Shown here: positions 55,695 through 63,482 of the stretch, in pieces
How the letters are laid out: each line of letters starts with the position of its first letter
How positions within the stretch are numbered: position 1 is the stretch's first letter
IMG/VR virus record: IMGVR_UViG_3300042731_011319
Location: 1 to 64,000 of that record
Direction: 5' to 3' (one strand)
DNA length: 64,000 bases
DNA from: a virus
Notes under the pieces: generated by a model
Seen by the model: the letters and a program-made list of their open reading frames with translations, nothing else
What the model was told of the DNA's origin: nothing
Databases searched by the model: none
Position numbers and translations under genes: made by a program

Positions 55695-57190
55695 AAATCA
55701 AGTAAGGGGTCCATTGTACCTTGGCCGGTTAAAGAAACATCAACTTGAGAATCTACTACATCTTGAAGATCTCCAACTTCTGTAATATCAAAATTATCAA
55801 AATCTAAATTAATAAAATTTCTTTTTAAATCTCCTGTGGGCATACGAACGGGCTGTATTGCTCTATGTACATCTTCACCTAAGTGTCTGTATTTAAAGCA
55901 TGTTAAACGATGTGTGCCAAACTGATTATCTTCTTCTGCTAATTCATCCATTGTTTTTTGACGCAGGCCAAAGAGGTGTGAGCTGAATTGAGTGATGCGA
56001 TCAGAAAGAGAAACTATACTATCGTCTTCTACAATATTATCGGAGTGACGATTATTAGTTATACCAGTACGATTACTCTGAACACTAGTCATCATTGAAA
56101 TCATTGGGTCTCCGTCACAAGTAATATCTCGCTGAATTAGTTTTTTAAATTTGTCAACCATTTCACCTACAACTTGCCATTCTGTTTTATTGCCGACATT
56201 TTCTGATGTAGTCTTGATATAGTCAAAGCTTAAGATCATTTTATTGCCTCGTTTAACATGACCATAGTAAAAATGCTTCACCATTTGAATCATTGTGTCA
56301 ACTGGCATGCCGCCGACATTTTGATAATAAAACTGATAGTTTTTAATTAAAGGCCAAACACTTCTCACTTTGTTAACTATTTCTTCTCCGGCATTGCGCC
56401 ACTGTCCAGTCTCTAGTAGGTGAAGTGGTATTTTAGATAAGGCAGCACATTGACGCATCATTAGTTCTTCTTTACTCATTTCACCATTATCTAAATGCAG
56501 AATAGGTATTCCTTCATTTTGAGAAACTTTTAAGCAGAAGTCCATAACGAATTGAGTTTTACCGACACCAGTACGAGCAACTATAGTAGTAATATTACCT
56601 GGCCGTAATAATGAACCATATAAACTATGCAATCTAGGATGAGGACCCCTTGGTCCAAATTCTGTTTGGGGGTTGTTGCCTCTAGCTTCAATCAATTCTT
56701 CCATTTCAGCGAAAACATTTTGAGGTGCATGATCTCCGTTTTCATATAAAGAACTGTTTTTAGAATAAAAAGATTCAGCTTGATGAAAGATGTGATCCAT
56801 ACCTTTTGCAGGATCTAAGTCTTTCATTTCTTTAATAACACCCTGTGCATTGCCTATGATTTCTCTCCGTAAAGACAATTTTTTGATCTCAACAGCTGAT
56901 TCGGTTACTGATGAAATAGATGCACGTTTAAGTTTTAAGGCTCGAATGTAGTCAGATACATTGATGTTATCCTCAAAAGAAACTTGAGCTAGCCTAAGCC
57001 TTTCAGCTAAAATAACTTCATCTACAAAGTTGCCTGATTCATAATCAACACTTAGATGACTATAAATTATACGGTTTGGCTCAAAGAAAAAGTCTTTAGG
57101 TGAAATAAATGCGGCAATTTCAACATACTTATCAGGATGATTAAGTAAGCCAGCAAGAAATTGCTTTTCAACTTCAGCAGAATATACCAT
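55691..57190 (-). CDS. dnaB: DnaB-like replicative helicase
   Basis: 499 residues. N-terminal domain EKQFLAGLLNHPDKYVEIAA; C-terminal RecA fold with Walker A VARTGVGKTQFVMDF, the DnaB block LHLDNGEMSKEELMMRQCAA, Walker B KMILSFDYIKT and an Arg-rich C-terminal motif HRLTCFKYRHLGEDV. Hexameric 5'-3' helicase at the replication fork. First gene of the helicase-primase-nuclease operon, behind an early promoter. Confidence 0.93.
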   Translation of the reverse strand: MVYSAEVEKQFLAGLLNHPDKYVEIAAFISPKDFFFEPNRIIYSHLSVDYESGNFVDEVILAERLRLAQVSFEDNINVSDYIRALKLKRASISSVTESAVEIKKLSLRREIIGNAQGVIKEMKDLDPAKGMDHIFHQAESFYSKNSSLYENGDHAPQNVFAEMEELIEARGNNPQTEFGPRGPHPRLHSLYGSLLRPGNITTIVARTGVGKTQFVMDFCLKVSQNEGIPILHLDNGEMSKEELMMRQCAALSKIPLHLLETGQWRNAGEEIVNKVRSVWPLIKNYQFYYQNVGGMPVDTMIQMVKHFYYGHVKRGNKMILSFDYIKTTSENVGNKTEWQVVGEMVDKFKKLIQRDITCDGDPMISMMTSVQSNRTGITNNRHSDNIVEDDSIVSLSDRITQFSSHLFGLRQKTMDELAEEDNQFGTHRLTCFKYRHLGEDVHRAIQPVRMPTGDLKRNFINLDFDNFDITEVGDLQDVVDSQVDVSLTGQGTMDPLLDL

Positions 57191-57196
57191 GAGGCT

Positions 57197-57225
57197 ATGT
57201 TAGCAGAAAAAAATCAATTAGTCAA
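57197..57225 (-). promoter_or_regulatory. early-type sigma70 promoter of the helicase operon
   Basis: Minus strand: TTGACT (57225-57220), 17 bp, TAACAT (57202-57197), 6 bases, ATG at 57190. It overlaps the 3' end of the upstream gene. Confidence 0.78.
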
Positions 57226-57496
57226 CACCATTTTCTGGGTCATCGTTTTCTGCACCATACATTAAGTCAGATTCTTCTAAACTTAATAAGTATTTTTCTA
57301 CAGCCTTTCGTAGTCCCATCTCAATAATTTGGTTTTGACATCGTGTGTAAACCATAGGGCTTCCATGTTGGTCTACATATGCAAGAAGAAATCCTTTATT
57401 ATGATCAGCATCACCGGTTAATTCGAAAATTTTCTCGAGCAAACTGTCGGGCAACTGAAAAGAATGAAAATTATTTGGATTAATTTCTTCGCTCAC
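57218..57496 (-). CDS. hypothetical protein, 92 aa
   Basis: GTG start (MSEEINPNNFHSFQLPDSLL) with GTGTA exactly 9 bases upstream. GFLLAYVDQHGSPMVYTRCQ is a beta hairpin, followed by a helix and acidic tail. No recognised family. Possible regulator of replication by position only. Confidence 0.6.
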   Translation of the reverse strand: MSEEINPNNFHSFQLPDSLLEKIFELTGDADHNKGFLLAYVDQHGSPMVYTRCQNQIIEMGLRKAVEKYLLSLEESDLMYGAENDDPENGVD

Positions 57497-57501
57497 AATA
57501 A

Positions 57502-57510
57502 ATATTACAC
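57502..57510 (-). promoter_or_regulatory. late-type promoter motif for 57218..57496
   Basis: Minus strand ATGTGTAATATTTATT then GTG; GTGTA ends 9 bases before the start. Confidence 0.58.
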
Positions 57511-57516
57511 ATAGTG

Positions 57517-57927
57517 TTATAAGATAACACCAAAAGATTCAAACAAATCCTTGGATAATACATCATTTGGATAAATTTCGACAAGCTTGATATTATTTAA
57601 GTCACAAAATTTTTGTTTATCATTATCTCTTCTTATTTGACTTAGAAATGTAGACTTAGATTTTCCATGAAAAAATGGAGTATACTTCAAGTGTTGTCCG
57701 CCTTGCACTTCGATGGCTATATTTTTATTAGAATTATAAAAATCAAAACTCATTTTAGTGCCAGCAATAGGAAATTCTTCAAATACTATATCCATATCCC
57801 AATAAGGCTTAATGAATTCTTTGACTGAATATTGCAGTTTGCTTCTACTTGATGCGCCCCATTTAATTAAATAAGATTTTGGTTTTTTTACTCGTTTGGT
57901 TGAACCTACTAATGTTTTAAATATCAT
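57517..57927 (-). CDS. PD-(D/E)XK endonuclease-like protein (DUF559/Vsr type)
   Basis: 136 residues. FEEFPIAGTKMSFDFYNSNK, IAIEVQGGQHLKYTPFFHG and FLSQIRRDNDKQKFCDLNNI followed by LVEIYPND match small phage endonucleases with D-x(n)-E-x-Q core (Vsr-like). May cut recombination intermediates or act as a debranching nuclease beside RecA. Ends the RecA operon. Confidence 0.78.
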   Translation of the reverse strand: MIFKTLVGSTKRVKKPKSYLIKWGASSRSKLQYSVKEFIKPYWDMDIVFEEFPIAGTKMSFDFYNSNKNIAIEVQGGQHLKYTPFFHGKSKSTFLSQIRRDNDKQKFCDLNNIKLVEIYPNDVLSKDLFESFGVIL

Positions 57928-59052
57928 TTATGAGTTTTGTTGGTAAATCAATTCTTTAAAATGCTCAATAAGAAAAGAGCAAAGATCTGCAGAGCCTTCT
58001 AGCAAGGCATTTAATTTAGGTTCACCTTGAATTTTTTCTGGAAACTCGAGTTTATTAGATGCAAGTATATCAATAAAGTCTTGCTCGACAGAAATCCATG
58101 CCCCTTTTTTATTAATATAGCCCCATAGATATAACATATCAATTAGCTCTCTTTCTATCCATATAGATGTACCGTTAGTTCTTCCATATTTAATAGGATA
58201 TTCTAGAGTATAGTTGGTTTTTTCATTGGGAGATTTTTTAACAGTAATCTTAGCAATATGACCCAATATTTTATTCTTTTGCTGATCAATGGGCTGAGTT
58301 TGATTCTCAAGTATTAAGTCTTTCTTAAACCGTGGCTCAAACTCAAGGATGTAATTTGCAAAATGCAGCAAGGCATTACCACCGGTTGCTGTAGTCTGGC
58401 GAATTGGGGCTTTGCTATAAGGGTCTAGTTTAATATCAGCACGAACCTGAGAAATGAATATAGCCATATGCCCTCGTTTAGCCAAGGCGATACTCATCTT
58501 TTGCATAAATTTAGCTCCAAGTAATGCACCTCCTGCAACCTTATGAGAGTCCTCGAAGCCCTTATTAAGGTCGTCTTTCATGATTAATCCATCAAGTGAA
58601 TCTAGTATAAAGCAATACTTTGTGCCTTCGGGATTTTTGGCAACTAGAATCCTCATTAAATCAAGGACTGTTTCGTAAATGTTGCAATCAAAAACAAAGC
58701 ATTTGCCACAATCCCATTCGTCTTCTTCGTATGTAAAATCGATTCCGCATCGAGCTCGCATTTCTTTGGATAAGCGTCCTTCAGCTTTAATATAAACGCC
58801 TTTAGAGTCTGGCATTTTCAGGAAGTTCTTCATAACCTCTAAAGCTTCAGAGCTTTTGCCGCCTTCATTCATTCCTGTAAAGCGATGCAGCCCAGGACCG
58901 AGTCCACCGTTCAATTCAAAATCAACTTTTAAACTGCCAGAAGATACTTTATAATCAATTTCTTCTTCAAAATTATAATGATGCTCTTCATTCTGTTTAA
59001 GGAATGATTTTAATGCCTCTTTAGTCTCTGATGGTTCTAATGTTTTGCTCAT
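57928..59052 (-). CDS. recA: RecA/UvsX-type recombinase
   Basis: 374 residues. Walker A in RFTGMNEGGKSSEALEV, Walker B FILDSLDGLIM, loop 2 region TTATGGNALLHFANYILEFE. The N-terminal extension and 60-residue C-tail are phage-like. Catalyses homologous pairing and strand exchange, supporting recombination-dependent replication. Overlaps the upstream small gene by 4 bases and abuts the endonuclease. Confidence 0.9.
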   Translation of the reverse strand: MSKTLEPSETKEALKSFLKQNEEHHYNFEEEIDYKVSSGSLKVDFELNGGLGPGLHRFTGMNEGGKSSEALEVMKNFLKMPDSKGVYIKAEGRLSKEMRARCGIDFTYEEDEWDCGKCFVFDCNIYETVLDLMRILVAKNPEGTKYCFILDSLDGLIMKDDLNKGFEDSHKVAGGALLGAKFMQKMSIALAKRGHMAIFISQVRADIKLDPYSKAPIRQTTATGGNALLHFANYILEFEPRFKKDLILENQTQPIDQQKNKILGHIAKITVKKSPNEKTNYTLEYPIKYGRTNGTSIWIERELIDMLYLWGYINKKGAWISVEQDFIDILASNKLEFPEKIQGEPKLNALLEGSADLCSFLIEHFKELIYQQNS

Positions 59053-59381
59053 GATAAAAAGTCTCTCAATGTTTTGGGCCTATTGTCTATTTTAAAGTCT
59101 TCTCCACATTTTTCCCCTAATTTAAACTCTTTTTTTTCAGGGATATTGTATTTAAATAAATTATATTTTCTTTTTAATTCCTCGCTAAAGAATCCAGAAC
59201 GAAGCACAATCATACTGTCGAGTTTTTTGCTAAAAGTTAAACCTTGCCAGAATTTAAATTCAGGATATAGTTCTAATAAAATATTAAAAGTTTTAATTTC
59301 TCGACCCCAGAATAAGCGTTTTTGCTTCTCTGGAATATTGATTAAATTCTCAATTATTTTTTTCTTTTCAGTGTGAGTCAC
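59049..59381 (-). CDS. conserved hypothetical protein of the RecA operon, 110 aa
   Basis: GTG start set by an early promoter 6 bases away. Basic and aromatic: KQKRLFWGREIKTFNILLEL, YPEFKFWQGLTFSKKLDSMI, KRKYNLFKYNIPEKKEF and RPKTLRDFL. Similar small proteins adjoin RecA/UvsX in large marine phages in my recollection. Possibly a recombination mediator; function not known. Confidence 0.6.
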   Translation of the reverse strand: MTHTEKKKIIENLINIPEKQKRLFWGREIKTFNILLELYPEFKFWQGLTFSKKLDSMIVLRSGFFSEELKRKYNLFKYNIPEKKEFKLGEKCGEDFKIDNRPKTLRDFLS

Positions 59382-59387
59382 TGAATA

Positions 59388-59416
59388 AAGATAACAAATA
59401 AATGTTTAAAAGTCAA
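59388..59416 (-). promoter_or_regulatory. early-type sigma70 promoter of the RecA operon
   Basis: Minus strand: TTGACT (59416-59411), 17 bp, TATCTT (59393-59388), 6 bases, GTG at 59381. Confidence 0.8.
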
Positions 59417-59418
59417 GT

Positions 59419-59655
59419 TTATTTAGGTCTAAAGCCAGAATCGTAATCACCTACAATTTGAGACGACAATCCGAAAGTATATAATTTTCTATTTAATTCG
59501 CGACCTGTGTGGTTGTTGTAATAGTTTGTTTGACTAGAGTCTGCGGATAAAATAGTATTAATTCTACTGCGAATATCACTAAGCTTAGCTGATAAAATGT
59601 CGGGAGTGGATATAGAGTGAATTTCTTGCAATAAACTAGGTAAGGTGTCTTCCAT
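59419..59655 (-). CDS. small helical protein, 78 aa
   Basis: The ATG at 59655 (MEDTLPSLLQEIHSISTPDI) is chosen because GTGTA lies exactly 9 bases upstream; a longer frame would run into the holin-like gene. LSAKLSDIRSRINTILSADS is an amphipathic helix; the C-terminus is Tyr/Asn-rich. Function unknown. Confidence 0.6.
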   Translation of the reverse strand: MEDTLPSLLQEIHSISTPDILSAKLSDIRSRINTILSADSSQTNYYNNHTGRELNRKLYTFGLSSQIVGDYDSGFRPK

Positions 59656-59660
59656 AAATA

Positions 59661-59669
59661 TATGTACAC
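59661..59669 (-). promoter_or_regulatory. late-type promoter motif for 59419..59655
   Basis: Minus strand TAGTGTACATATATTT then ATG; spacing 9 bases. It overlaps the last codon of the holin-like gene. Confidence 0.55.
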
Positions 59670-60103
59670 TATCTTCGCTTGCTTGGGATTGCATAAAATC
59701 CCACCACCATGAAACAAAGATCAATAAAAGAAGAAAGCATTAAGCCTCCCGTAAGCTTAACAACTTCCCAGTCTTTACCACCAAAAATCCAGCTGAAAAG
59801 CCCCCATTTTGAGCTCTCGCCCCTTGGCACGATAATTTCATAAGAAATATCAGGGTTATGAGCATAATAAACCATTAAATAACACATGGTAAAAGTAATA
59901 GACATAAACAGTATCCTGCGAGTAATCTTTACAAATGGGTCACTAGCCTGCTGAGCTTGATTGTCAAGCATTGCCCTCATCATTTCATTGTCTCTGGCGG
60001 CGAGCATCATCTGATCTTGGCGTTTTTGTTCGAGCCAAGCATTTACTAGGTTGCAGGCTAGTTTTATTCCAGCCCCTAAAATAGTATTAAAGATGGGACC
60101 CAT
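59669..60103 (-). CDS. holin-like membrane protein, 144 aa
   Basis: An N-terminal amphipathic helix (GAGIKLACNLVNAWLEQKRQ), then DPFVKITRRILFMSITFTMC, one membrane segment LFMSITFTMCYLMVYY, a loop, and a second (GLMLSSFIDLCFMVVGFYAI), ending in KRR. Similar proteins in marine phages are annotated as holins or membrane proteins of the 3TM type. Lysis timing is the likely role; no endolysin is recognised nearby. Confidence 0.6.
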   Translation of the reverse strand: MGPIFNTILGAGIKLACNLVNAWLEQKRQDQMMLAARDNEMMRAMLDNQAQQASDPFVKITRRILFMSITFTMCYLMVYYAHNPDISYEIIVPRGESSKWGLFSWIFGGKDWEVVKLTGGLMLSSFIDLCFMVVGFYAIPSKRR

Positions 60104-60294
60104 TAGTCTGGGATACTATCGTAATCAGCTTTGCTGCAGAATTTAGTTAACTTTGTGCCATCATCAACTGCTTTTAAGCAATACCTAATAGAGAGCTTAC
60201 CTGTTTTGGTAGTTTTTTCGATAGTATGCTTGGTTACATCTGACTCAGAGATTTGAACCTTTTCTTTTTTCTTTACATTGTAGAACTCGATCAT
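60103..60294 (-). CDS. small hypothetical protein, 63 aa
   Basis: MIEFYNVKKKEKVQISESDV followed by TIEKTTKTGKLSIRYCLKAV and a Lys/Asp tail. Beta-rich and charged. It shares one base with the holin-like gene start. I associate it with a small family in marine phages but cannot name it. Confidence 0.6.
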   Translation of the reverse strand: MIEFYNVKKKEKVQISESDVTKHTIEKTTKTGKLSIRYCLKAVDDGTKLTKFCSKADYDSIPD

Positions 60295-60306
60295 AATATT
60301 CGGGGT

Positions 60307-61299
60307 TTAATATCCGTCAGAATCATTACAATTCTGCATTTGATTATAAATCCATTCGTATGTTTTTTCAAGTCCATCTTCAAGAGTAATCGATGGAGCC
60401 CAGCCAAGAACTTCTTTGATCATAGTATTGTCACTATTGCGGCCACGAACCCCCTGGGGTGCATCCAGATTATAGTTGCGTTTTAATTTAAGCCCAGCAA
60501 TACCTTCAACAATATCAACAAGTTGATTGATTGAAACCATACGGTCGCTTCCAAGATTCAATGGGCGGGAGTCTCCCTTGTTCCACATTAGTTCCATGCC
60601 AGTAATGCAATCATCAATAAACATAAAAGAACGGGTCTGTTCGCCGTCTCCCCAAATTTCGATTTCATGCTTACCACTCATTTTAGCCTCAATAACTTTA
60701 CGGCAGATTGCAGCAGGAGCTTTCTCTCTACCACCTCTCCATGTGCCGAAAGGTCCATAAACGTTATGGTAACGACAGGTGCGAGAATCAATATCAAAAT
60801 CTTTTCCGTAATAGTAGGTGATGAGTTCGCTAAATAACTTCTCCCATCCATAACCATCGTCTGGATTAGCTGGAAATACATCAGATTCTTTGAGGGCTTG
60901 AGACTCTTGGTCTTTAATTTCAGACTGAATTGCAGCAGGATAAACACAAGCAGTAGAGCTATAAAGAACTTCTTTTACTCCATTATCTCGTGCAGCCATC
61001 ATCATATGAGTCTGGATAAGTACATTTTCCATACAAAGGGCTTGGTTGTGCTCGACGAAACCCATGCCGCCCATATTACAAGCAAGGTTATAAATTCGGT
61101 CAACTCCAACACTTAGCTTATAGCAATGATTTTTTTCTTGGAGGTTACAATCAGGATGATTTTCGGCCGCGTCAAATGTCTGATACCACATATCTGCGGG
61201 CTTAATATCGGCCGCAATAACTTCGTGCCCTTGGGCCAATAAATCTTTAACTAAATAACCAGCAATAAAGCCGCCTGCTCCTCCAACTAGTATTTTCAT
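60307..61299 (-). CDS. GDP-mannose 3,5-epimerase-like NDP-sugar epimerase
   Basis: 330 residues. NAD-binding GGAGGFIAGYLVKDLL, then NLACNMGGMGFVEHNQ, SSTACVYP, the YGWEK catalytic Tyr/Lys, and the block VYGPFGTWRGGREKAPAAIC, which is diagnostic for GDP-mannose 3,5-epimerase. The enzyme makes GDP-L-galactose/gulose from GDP-mannose. With the PMI-type cupin and a GT10 transferase it could form a GDP-sugar branch. Four-base overlap with the next gene upstream. Confidence 0.88.
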   Translation of the reverse strand: MKILVGGAGGFIAGYLVKDLLAQGHEVIAADIKPADMWYQTFDAAENHPDCNLQEKNHCYKLSVGVDRIYNLACNMGGMGFVEHNQALCMENVLIQTHMMMAARDNGVKEVLYSSTACVYPAAIQSEIKDQESQALKESDVFPANPDDGYGWEKLFSELITYYYGKDFDIDSRTCRYHNVYGPFGTWRGGREKAPAAICRKVIEAKMSGKHEIEIWGDGEQTRSFMFIDDCITGMELMWNKGDSRPLNLGSDRMVSINQLVDIVEGIAGLKLKRNYNLDAPQGVRGRNSDNTMIKEVLGWAPSITLEDGLEKTYEWIYNQMQNCNDSDGY

Positions 61300-62078
61300 T
61301 TTATATGTTTTTTTATAGTGTCATCGAAATCTTCTAATTCACATTCTGCTTTATAATGGTTAAACCAAATTTCTTCATCATCTTTAAATGATTTAATCTT
61401 AGACCCATGAAACTTAGCACTATGTATTGATAGCCTTTTAATTCTTTCTCGATCAGGAGGATTTATTAGCCATTTTTGTGATCCATCTAGATAAAGACCG
61501 CAATTTGAGTATATATCTCTTACTGATTGATTTCTGATTCTTTGGGTATAGGTTTTACCGTAAAACTCAAAATAATTAAAACCGTTATTGTCTGAAATAA
61601 AATCTTGAATGGAATCGTGATTCCTTAATACCATATATTCGTCTGGGTCTATGTTTAGTATCCATGACTCAGGGCGTTGTAGCATATCCCAATACATTTT
61701 AACTTGACAAGAAGGGTGGCCACTATTATGGTCAACCCCATAAACCCAGGGAACTTCATGTACATTGGGGTACTTTGATATAACTTCGTTAAATTTAGAA
61801 AGTATATCATCATCAGAAAAATCATGGAAATAATCTAAATTAGGCTTGCAGCCCCATACCATTTTTTCTGGAGCAGTTCTTAAGGATTCCCTTCTTTCTA
61901 ATTCTTCTTTTTTTATGTTTTTCCAATACGCGTTTTGGTCAGAAATGGAAGTTAGCCCATTATTATAAATGTATATTGAATTTATGCCCAAGCTTAAATG
62001 GTGATCTATCCATTCTTCTAAAAAGAAAACTTCTTTTCGAAGTAAAATTACTGCGCACAATGTAACTGAGTTATTCAT
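61296..62078 (-). CDS. glycosyltransferase family 92-like
   Basis: 260 residues. CAVILLRKEVFFLEEWIDHH and LGINSIYIYNN are the conserved entry of GT92/DUF23-type transferases; ILNIDPDEYMVLRNH is the DxD metal site and FEFYGKTY follows. These use UDP-galactose to make beta-1,4 links. Overlaps the exostosin-like gene by 8 bases and the epimerase by 4. Confidence 0.82.
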   Translation of the reverse strand: MNNSVTLCAVILLRKEVFFLEEWIDHHLSLGINSIYIYNNGLTSISDQNAYWKNIKKEELERRESLRTAPEKMVWGCKPNLDYFHDFSDDDILSKFNEVISKYPNVHEVPWVYGVDHNSGHPSCQVKMYWDMLQRPESWILNIDPDEYMVLRNHDSIQDFISDNNGFNYFEFYGKTYTQRIRNQSVRDIYSNCGLYLDGSQKWLINPPDRERIKRLSIHSAKFHGSKIKSFKDDEEIWFNHYKAECELEDFDDTIKKHIK

Positions 62079-62901
62079 CTTTTATATTTTCTACCCAATA
62101 ATTAAAGTCTAATGTTTTATAATAAGGTTTTATTTTTTTAGATAATATATTATACTGTTCATTTAAGAAATTTTCAGTAATTTTTTGATAATCTTTTTGG
62201 TGATCTAAGAATAAAATTGGCAATTCAGAGTGATCAAATTGATTATACATGGGATCTTTTATAACGATAGGTATGGCTCCACAATAAAGGGTGTCATAGA
62301 ATCTAAACGAATCAGGCGCTGTACCCCTGGGGCATATAACAAACTTACTCCTTCTTAATTTAATAAAAAAATCTTCATTAGACATAAACCAAGAGCGCTT
62401 TGAGCCATTAAGACCTCTTAGGCCAATATTTTCCAGGGTATAAATGGGGTTGTCTTTTATAAATAAATAAATAGCCTTTCGGATCCAGCTTGTATTTAAT
62501 GAAAAGTTGCCGTAAACTAAAATATCGCGATCCCTCTTTTGAGTACTTTTGTGAAAACAATCTCTTGCCCTAAAATCTCTGCCCATTGGAAGAAACTTAA
62601 TAATGTCGTGAGTATAGTCGACATTATTGCAATAAATTTTTTTAATGTTATCAGGTATGTCTATATCTTTACTTAAGCAGCGATCTGTTTTGCCGCAAAT
62701 AATTGAGTAAATAAATGGTTTTTTAGATATAGGTTCAAAATATTCAAGTATCTTTTGAGGGTTAAAGGTATGCCTATGGCTGCCAATAAAAATAATAGAA
62801 TCTTGGTTTGGTATATCTTTGGCAGAGTTAACGGTAATAATACCGTTTTTTTTAAAAAAGGTTTCGTTAAATAAAAGCAGTATATCTTCCATTGGAAGCA
62901 T
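62071..62901 (-). CDS. exostosin-like glycosyltransferase (GT47 type)
   Basis: 276 residues. The C-terminal block KFVICPRGTAPDSFRFYDTL and YCGAIPIVIKDPMYNQFD is the exostosin signature, with Pro-Arg-Gly and Ala-Ile-Pro conserved. Early part has FIGSHRHTFNPQKILEYFEP. Exostosins polymerise glucuronic-acid/GlcNAc or related chains. Together with GT31, GT7 and sulfotransferases this hints at a glycosaminoglycan-like polymer. No membrane anchor. Confidence 0.78.
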   Translation of the reverse strand: MLPMEDILLLFNETFFKKNGIITVNSAKDIPNQDSIIFIGSHRHTFNPQKILEYFEPISKKPFIYSIICGKTDRCLSKDIDIPDNIKKIYCNNVDYTHDIIKFLPMGRDFRARDCFHKSTQKRDRDILVYGNFSLNTSWIRKAIYLFIKDNPIYTLENIGLRGLNGSKRSWFMSNEDFFIKLRRSKFVICPRGTAPDSFRFYDTLYCGAIPIVIKDPMYNQFDHSELPILFLDHQKDYQKITENFLNEQYNILSKKIKPYYKTLDFNYWVENIKDE

Positions 62902-63479
62902 TACTTTTTTTGAATGCAGAATTGATCTTGCTGGTTGTCGAAATCCTCTATTTCGTCGAAACGGTCTTCGAGGAAACTATCAACTGCGGGCACTACACCG
63001 AAATCTAATAATCTTACTTGAGTATCACCGTCGATATATGCATTACCGCATAAAAACCCTTGAGGCTTTAATTTAGTCCACCAGATGTCAAGGTCTTGGC
63101 TTACAAAAGAATAGGAATGGTTAGCATCCAAGTATATCCAATCTAGTGATTCGTCTTCAAATTGATGAAGCGCATCAACAGAATATTTTTTGATGATATT
63201 TACCTTTGGCTCTGTAGAAAATCTAGAGGAAACTTCTTTGAAAATTTCGTCCATATCATCTTGTGGAATAGCATGCCATCTAGCAGGAATATCCATAATA
63301 CTATCCCAAGGATCAATTAGATTTAATTCTGAAGGGGATTGATCTAAGATACAAGATGAGAAATCGCCTTTGAATACTCCTACTTCCACACATTTGGAGT
63401 TAGGAGTAATTAGTTCTAATAAGGACTTTCGGCCGCTAGATAATTCAAAATAATAAGGAAGTGGAAATTGATCTGTCAT
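62901..63479 (-). CDS. class I SAM methyltransferase (Methyltransf_24-like)
   Basis: 192 residues. KCVEVGVFKGDFSSCILDQS (motif I), LNLIDPWDSI, ESLDWIYLDANHSYSFVSQD (motif IV with DxxH) and LKPQGFLCGNAYID match small sugar or capsule O-methyltransferases. It shares one base with the exostosin-like gene start. Probably tails the glycan. Confidence 0.8.
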   Translation of the reverse strand: MTDQFPLPYYFELSSGRKSLLELITPNSKCVEVGVFKGDFSSCILDQSPSELNLIDPWDSIMDIPARWHAIPQDDMDEIFKEVSSRFSTEPKVNIIKKYSVDALHQFEDESLDWIYLDANHSYSFVSQDLDIWWTKLKPQGFLCGNAYIDGDTQVRLLDFGVVPAVDSFLEDRFDEIEDFDNQQDQFCIQKK

Positions 63480-63482
63480 TGG

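Noticed and set aside
59656-59724. Longer start for the 78-residue gene
   Set aside because: It overlaps the holin-like gene and includes the GTGTA element; the ATG at 59655 fits the 9-base spacing rule.
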